64,000 bases of DNA, from assembly GCF_036962705.1 (NCBI RefSeq), contig NZ_JBALOQ010000005.1:1-64000 (forward strand), given 5' to 3'. A program made the position numbers and the translations under genes. This document shows, piece by piece, positions 59,700 to 64,000 of this stretch; the stretch's first letter is position 1, and every line of letters begins with the position of its first letter. The stretch comes from Ferdinandcohnia sp036962705. GTDB taxonomy: Bacteria; Bacillota; Bacilli; Bacillales; Bacillaceae_L. Below the pieces are notes generated by a model, which worked only from the letters and a program-made list of their open reading frames with translations, did not search any database and had not been told where the DNA came from.

Positions 59700-62429
59700 T
59701 TAAAACACCCCAAGTAGCTCCTTCAGTTCGCTAGTGGAGAGTTCGGTGATCCAGTTTTCGCTGGTGATGATTTCGTCGTTCAGCGATTGCTTTTTCTCGA
59801 GCATTTCATCGATTTTTTCTTCGAGTGTGCCTGTGGCGATTAGCTTGTGCACGTGGACGAAGCGCTTTTGGCCGATGCGGTAGGCACGGTCGGTTGCTTG
59901 GTTTTCGACAGCTGGGTTCCACCAACGGTCATAATGGATGACGTGATTCGCTTCCGTTAAGTTCAATCCGGTTCCCCCTGCTTTTAGTGACAGGATTAGA
60001 ATATTGAACTCTCGATCTTGGAAGCCTTCAATCATTTTGTCGCGTTGGGCCTTCGCAACACTACCGTTCAAGAATTGTACAGGTTCATTAAAGCGTTTTT
60101 GAAGCACATCCTGAATCATTTCGCCCATTTGAATATACTGAGTGAAAATCAAACAGCTTTCGTCCTGGTCACGAACGTGATCCACCAACTCAAGCAGCTT
60201 CTCCATTTTCACGGAGCGATCATCCACATTCACAGGATTCTGCTCTTTCAAATATAGTGCAGGATGGTCACAAACCTGTTTCAACTGCCCAAGCATTTTT
60301 AAAATCAGCCCTTTACGCTGCATACCCGCAAGTTGTTCGACTTGATCCAGGGTATCCTTCACAAGCTGCTCGTAAATCGAAGCTTGCTCAACCGTCAGCG
60401 GACAATATTCCTTCTGCTCGAGCTTATCCGGTAGGTTTAGCGCAACGGCCTCGTCATTTTTCGTACGTCTTAGTAAAAATGGCTTAATCAGGCGCTGCAG
60501 CTGGGCGATCGTTTCCTTATCATGTTCCTTTTCAATGGGGGACACATATCGTTTTTGGAAACCACCTAGGCTGTCTAAATAGCCACGATTGATGAAGTCA
60601 AAAATCGACCATAGCTCAGTTAAGCGGTTTTCCATAGGTGTTCCGGTCAATGCGATATTATGGTCGCTTTTTAGCTTGCGAATCGTGCGTGACTGCTTCG
60701 TTTGCGCGTTTTTAATGTTTTGCGCCTCATCTAAACAGATCGTACCCCAGTCAAAAGCGGAAATTTCTTCTTCGTCCAAATGAGACAACCCATAGGAGGT
60801 AAGGACAATGTCCGCCGCACTCACTCCTTCAGCAAATTCTTCGCCCTTCAAACGATTGGATCCGTAATGAAGGTGGACACGTAAATCAGGCCCGAATTTT
60901 TCAAGCTCCTTTTGCCAATTTCCTAGAACTGATGTTGGGCAAATGATGAGCGCTGGCTTAGCACTACTTTCTTTGACCGCTAAAAAGTACGCAATCATTT
61001 GGATCGTTTTTCCGAGTCCCATATCATCGGCAAGACAAGCCCCAAATCCGAATCGTCTTAAAAATAAGAGCCAGTCGACACCTTGCTGTTGGTAAGGACG
61101 GAGCTCGCCTTTAAATGTATTAGGAATGGCGGCTTGTGGAATCTCCTTGATGTCGGTTAGCTGTGTAATCATATGCGACAGGTGGCGGTTCAGTTCGATT
61201 TGAACGCCAGCAAATGCGCTTGCCGCTTCTTGTTCCTCACGTTCCGCTTTTTCCGAAAGCGAGAGTAGCTCCTGCTCAAGGACATCGCGGACATGCAGTC
61301 CCTCTTTGTTTGCGCGCGCTAGGATCGACTGAACCTGTTTAATAAACGCAGGGTCAAGCTTGATCCATTTACCGCGAATGTTGATTAAACGCCTTTGTTC
61401 ATTCACAAGCGACAAAAATTCTTCTTCAGAAAGCTCAACACCATTTGTTGAAAAACGCCAGTCAAAATTGATGATAGACTGCAAGCCTACGAAGGATTGA
61501 CGGCCACCACCAGTAGAGGTTTTAACCTTTGCTTTGATAGCGAGTTGCGCATCCTTGATGGCTTGCCACCAGGCTGGTAAAAGGATTCCGACTCCGGCTT
61601 CAATCAACCTTGAGCTTGCTTCTGTTAAAAAGTCCCACGCCTGGCGCTCGGTTAACTCGTGAACAATGCCGTCTCCATCACGAAGCCATGGTACGAGCTT
61701 ACACCACATGGCTTGGTCGCTCTCAACTTTGCCTGCAAACTCTGTCCATTCTTTTGGCATAGCGGTATACAATGTATGAGGTTTTTCTTTCTTGCGAAGC
61801 ACAGTGTGAAGAGTCCAAGCCCCATTATCCACCTCGGGTTCTTCGATTTGCAACATCACATCAAATGGTGTGTGATCTTCCTTCCAACCGATTCGTTCAA
61901 GCCAATTGTTTTCATCTACGACTGACTCAGCGCCGGCGGTACTTTTTACAAGAGGGAAGGTATGGGCGATCTCTTCCCAGGCGTCGGACAGCGTTGAATC
62001 CGATTGAATCCATTCGGTGATGGCTTCAGAAAACCACTCTGTTGCAAATCCGGTTAGCTCAGTGTTAACCGGTTTCCAGCCAAAACGTTCATTCTCGCGC
62101 CAATAGTCAAAATCGGGCATAAATTCGCCATCCTTAATATGCGGCAGCAAGGCTTGCGAAATGGAGTGATAATGTTCGACATTCTCGCTTAGTTCGATTT
62201 GGATATGTGAATTGACGGGCAATTCGGCGAAAAAGGTTAACGCTTGCCAGGGGGAAAGAAGGACTGCATGATCTGTCTCTTCAAGAAAGGTCCCGTAAAA
62301 GGAGGCTTCATGCCAGACAAAGAGATGTTGCTTCCATTCGTTTATTTCAAGTTCGTAGCCATCTTCCGTTGTACACCAAACATAACATCCTGTTTCCGAA
62401 ACCCATTCTGTATGGACTAAAAGTATCAT
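59700..62429 (-). CDS. ywqA: SNF2-family DNA-dependent ATPase (YwqA-like)
   Basis: 909 residues. N-terminal 430 form the bacterial SNF2-associated region; the motor follows: Walker A LADDMGLGKTIQM near 465, DEAQ box LDEAQNIKN near 567, ALTGTPMENRL, and the C-lobe SLKAGGTGLNLTEANHVIHY near 820 with ATDRAYRIGQ. Remodels protein-DNA complexes, role unknown in bacteria. 12 nt after the SWIM gene, so one operon; both are neighbours in B. subtilis. Confidence 0.93.
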   Translation of the reverse strand: MILLVHTEWVSETGCYVWCTTEDGYELEINEWKQHLFVWHEASFYGTFLEETDHAVLLSPWQALTFFAELPVNSHIQIELSENVEHYHSISQALLPHIKDGEFMPDFDYWRENERFGWKPVNTELTGFATEWFSEAITEWIQSDSTLSDAWEEIAHTFPLVKSTAGAESVVDENNWLERIGWKEDHTPFDVMLQIEEPEVDNGAWTLHTVLRKKEKPHTLYTAMPKEWTEFAGKVESDQAMWCKLVPWLRDGDGIVHELTERQAWDFLTEASSRLIEAGVGILLPAWWQAIKDAQLAIKAKVKTSTGGGRQSFVGLQSIINFDWRFSTNGVELSEEEFLSLVNEQRRLINIRGKWIKLDPAFIKQVQSILARANKEGLHVRDVLEQELLSLSEKAEREEQEAASAFAGVQIELNRHLSHMITQLTDIKEIPQAAIPNTFKGELRPYQQQGVDWLLFLRRFGFGACLADDMGLGKTIQMIAYFLAVKESSAKPALIICPTSVLGNWQKELEKFGPDLRVHLHYGSNRLKGEEFAEGVSAADIVLTSYGLSHLDEEEISAFDWGTICLDEAQNIKNAQTKQSRTIRKLKSDHNIALTGTPMENRLTELWSIFDFINRGYLDSLGGFQKRYVSPIEKEHDKETIAQLQRLIKPFLLRRTKNDEAVALNLPDKLEQKEYCPLTVEQASIYEQLVKDTLDQVEQLAGMQRKGLILKMLGQLKQVCDHPALYLKEQNPVNVDDRSVKMEKLLELVDHVRDQDESCLIFTQYIQMGEMIQDVLQKRFNEPVQFLNGSVAKAQRDKMIEGFQDREFNILILSLKAGGTGLNLTEANHVIHYDRWWNPAVENQATDRAYRIGQKRFVHVHKLIATGTLEEKIDEMLEKKQSLNDEIITSENWITELSTSELKELLGVF

Positions 62430-62441
62430 CGTTTCACCCCT

Positions 62442-63980
62442 TTACTCTGAAATCATGGAAGCCCGGAGCAGCTCTTGCTGGAAGGCACGTAATCGTTTAT
62501 TCACAGTGGCAAGCTTTGTAATATAGTCATCCCAACGGTCTTCTTGTTTTAATTTTTTGTAATGCGTGCGGACCTTGCGCAAATATTTAACCGCCTTTTT
62601 ATAGCTTGGTCGATTTTTGCCCTCAATTGCCTTCGTGATGGCTTGGTGATAAAGAGGAAGCAAAGCTGCACGATCGAGGGTTTCGATTTCTTTTATAATA
62701 TAGCGGTCCATTTCATCGATATTATAGCCGACCATGATTTGCAGTTCGACCCATTTCCGGTATTGGTCGTTATCAAGCAAAAAGTCGTTGTATTCAACAT
62801 AGCTATACGGAAGCAGCTGTTTTAGCGCCTTTATATAAGCGGCTGAATCGCGTTCATCAGCGTATGTCATAATGTTTTGTAAAAACAGCCTTGTCATGTG
62901 ACGGCGGCCTTCATAGCTTTGAATGCCAAAAATATAGTCGTGGATTCCTTCTAATGCATGGTCAATCCACGGGCGAACCCGGTCCCAATTTTTTGCTTCA
63001 GACAGATAGGAAATCCACCAGAAGCTGTACGGTGTCGCCGAATGCCCAAGCTTTTTCATCGTTTCGATTGCAGTTGTATCGTCCTTTTGTAGAAAGCGAA
63101 TATGGGCATAGGCTATCTGATGCACTAAGGTTTCGGTGTCCAATGCGTTTTCTTCGATTTCAAGCCATTTTTTTCGATTAAAAAAGGTTGCCCAAAGCAA
63201 ACGGTACATTTGCATGCGTTCATATTGGAACATGGTTTCAATAAGTAGCGTTTTGCGGACAAGCTCGAGGCTTTCCTCAAGCAGCTCGTCAAGTGAAAAT
63301 GGGAGAGACACCTTCCGCATCTCAAGCGAGTTATCGAGTACAACATCTGTAAAATTATGAAAATAAGGCTTAATATACGTATCCACCTGGTAATTTCGCA
63401 CTTCAATTTGGCCGAGAAACTCGACCGTTTTTTGAATGCAAAAAAGAGCCGCATGGATCAGATACAAACGTTTGAGCTCCTCAGAACGAGGCGCTTTCCT
63501 TTTTAAGGTTTGAAACAGGGAATGATACAAGGTCGCGAAAGTATATACGTTCTTTTCGCGGTGACCTGATTCAAACCGCTTAAATTCACTGTTGAAAAGA
63601 GTTAGCCAGCTCTCAAGTGAATTCTCCTTATATTCCACACGCTGTAGGACGTTTCCATTTTTAATGGGAATGGATGCTAAGGTAGGCTTGGGTTTGTTGC
63701 CGGCCTTCCACTGTTCGAGCAGGGACCCCACTCGGTCAACACTTGCGTACATATAGAAAAACAACGCCATCCGGTGCCGGCAAAAGGAAGGAGATGGGCA
63801 TGTACAGCTAGACATTTCTAAAAAATCAAGATCAAGTGTGACATCAACAGAGGTGACGTCCTGCACACGGCCCCCAAGTGCTTTTCCGTTGAACTGCACA
63901 TTATAAACACTCCCCTGCCGGTAGAGGTTTAGTCCTTTTTTGATTAGAGTGCGGTCTTCTTCATTTTCGAATGTAATCAT
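62442..63980 (-). CDS. ywqB: SWIM zinc-finger protein (YwqB-like), probably cut by the window edge
   Basis: 512 residues if ATG 63980 is the start. SWIM motif CTCPSPSFCRH (C-x-C...C-x-H) near residue 58, preceded by LNLYRQGSVYNVQFNGKALG. The frame is open up to the window end (64000), no ribosome binding site precedes 63980, and family members are somewhat longer, so the true start may lie outside. Helical remainder. Zinc finger may bind DNA or recruit the SNF2 partner downstream. Confidence 0.85.
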   Translation of the reverse strand: MITFENEEDRTLIKKGLNLYRQGSVYNVQFNGKALGGRVQDVTSVDVTLDLDFLEMSSCTCPSPSFCRHRMALFFYMYASVDRVGSLLEQWKAGNKPKPTLASIPIKNGNVLQRVEYKENSLESWLTLFNSEFKRFESGHREKNVYTFATLYHSLFQTLKRKAPRSEELKRLYLIHAALFCIQKTVEFLGQIEVRNYQVDTYIKPYFHNFTDVVLDNSLEMRKVSLPFSLDELLEESLELVRKTLLIETMFQYERMQMYRLLWATFFNRKKWLEIEENALDTETLVHQIAYAHIRFLQKDDTTAIETMKKLGHSATPYSFWWISYLSEAKNWDRVRPWIDHALEGIHDYIFGIQSYEGRRHMTRLFLQNIMTYADERDSAAYIKALKQLLPYSYVEYNDFLLDNDQYRKWVELQIMVGYNIDEMDRYIIKEIETLDRAALLPLYHQAITKAIEGKNRPSYKKAVKYLRKVRTHYKKLKQEDRWDDYITKLATVNKRLRAFQQELLRASMISE

Positions 63981-64000
63981 ACCGCGAAGCTTTTCGGAAA

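Overview
The window is chromosomal DNA of an endospore-forming member of the Bacillaceae. It carries sporulation genes (spoIID, spoIIQ, spoIIID), Gram-positive ribosome binding sites (GGAGG type), frequent TTG and GTG starts, and a gene order that follows the Bacillus subtilis glyA-upp-atp-murAA-spoIID-spoIIQ-spoIIID-mbl-flhOP-fabZ-ssbB-ywqA segment. It is not B. subtilis itself: an 11-gene complex I operon (nuoA-N without E, F, G) sits between atpC and ywzB, as in several other Bacillus-type genera. I see no phage, transposase, rRNA, tRNA or CRISPR. Three runs of N (32133-32228, 32404-32448, 50866-50873) are assembly gaps, and all three lie inside repeats.

Layout. 1-6121: glyA, an SPFH membrane protein with a small ribbon-helix-helix partner, upp, and a secreted subtilase. 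6409-14120: the F1Fo ATP synthase operon (atpZ, atpI, B, E, F, H, A, G, D, C) from one good sigma-A promoter. 14378-16292: an ECF sigma factor and its DUF4179-type membrane partner. 16678-27408: a fold-back element that appears to supply the -35 box of the nuo promoter, then nuoABCDHIJKLMN. 27537-34030: ywzB, a decayed ywmB-like stretch, murA, spoIID, a VanZ-like gene, a 52-nt hairpin tandem array, spoIIQ. 34115-39850: a small protein, a YxlEFG-like ABC exporter set, a cupredoxin and a second, larger subtilase. 39865-46054: polysaccharide deacetylase, then an Lrp regulator divergent from a YwrD-like gamma-glutamyltransferase, two tandem pairs of half-size ChrA transporters and pyroglutamyl peptidase. 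46851-54416: spoIIID, mbl, flhO, flhP, an EpuA-like protein, fabZ, a lipoprotein, ywpF, ssbB. 54656-58526: an autoregulated GntR/ABC cluster with an orphan ECF sigma factor. 58585-64000: a membrane protein, a tiny basic protein, and ywqA/ywqB (SNF2 helicase and SWIM protein).

How the genes work together. The two largest operons form an energy unit: an 11-subunit complex I that pumps ions, and the ATP synthase that spends the gradient. The murA/spoIID/spoIIQ/spoIIID/mbl block serves wall growth and engulfment-stage sporulation. The ywr-type cluster joins gamma-glutamyl and pyroglutamyl hydrolases to paired transporters under one Lrp-type regulator.

The most unusual content is between genes. 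Five intergenic regions carry arrays of degenerate repeats with an exact 20- or 21-nt period; each array has its own core sequence. A 52-nt tandem array keeps its hairpin ends while the interior exists in two unrelated versions. A dispersed element of about 110-190 nt keeps its stem-loops although stem sequences differ between copies, and one copy sits inside the atp operon. Promoters, terminators and start choices below are read by eye; no search or folding program was run.
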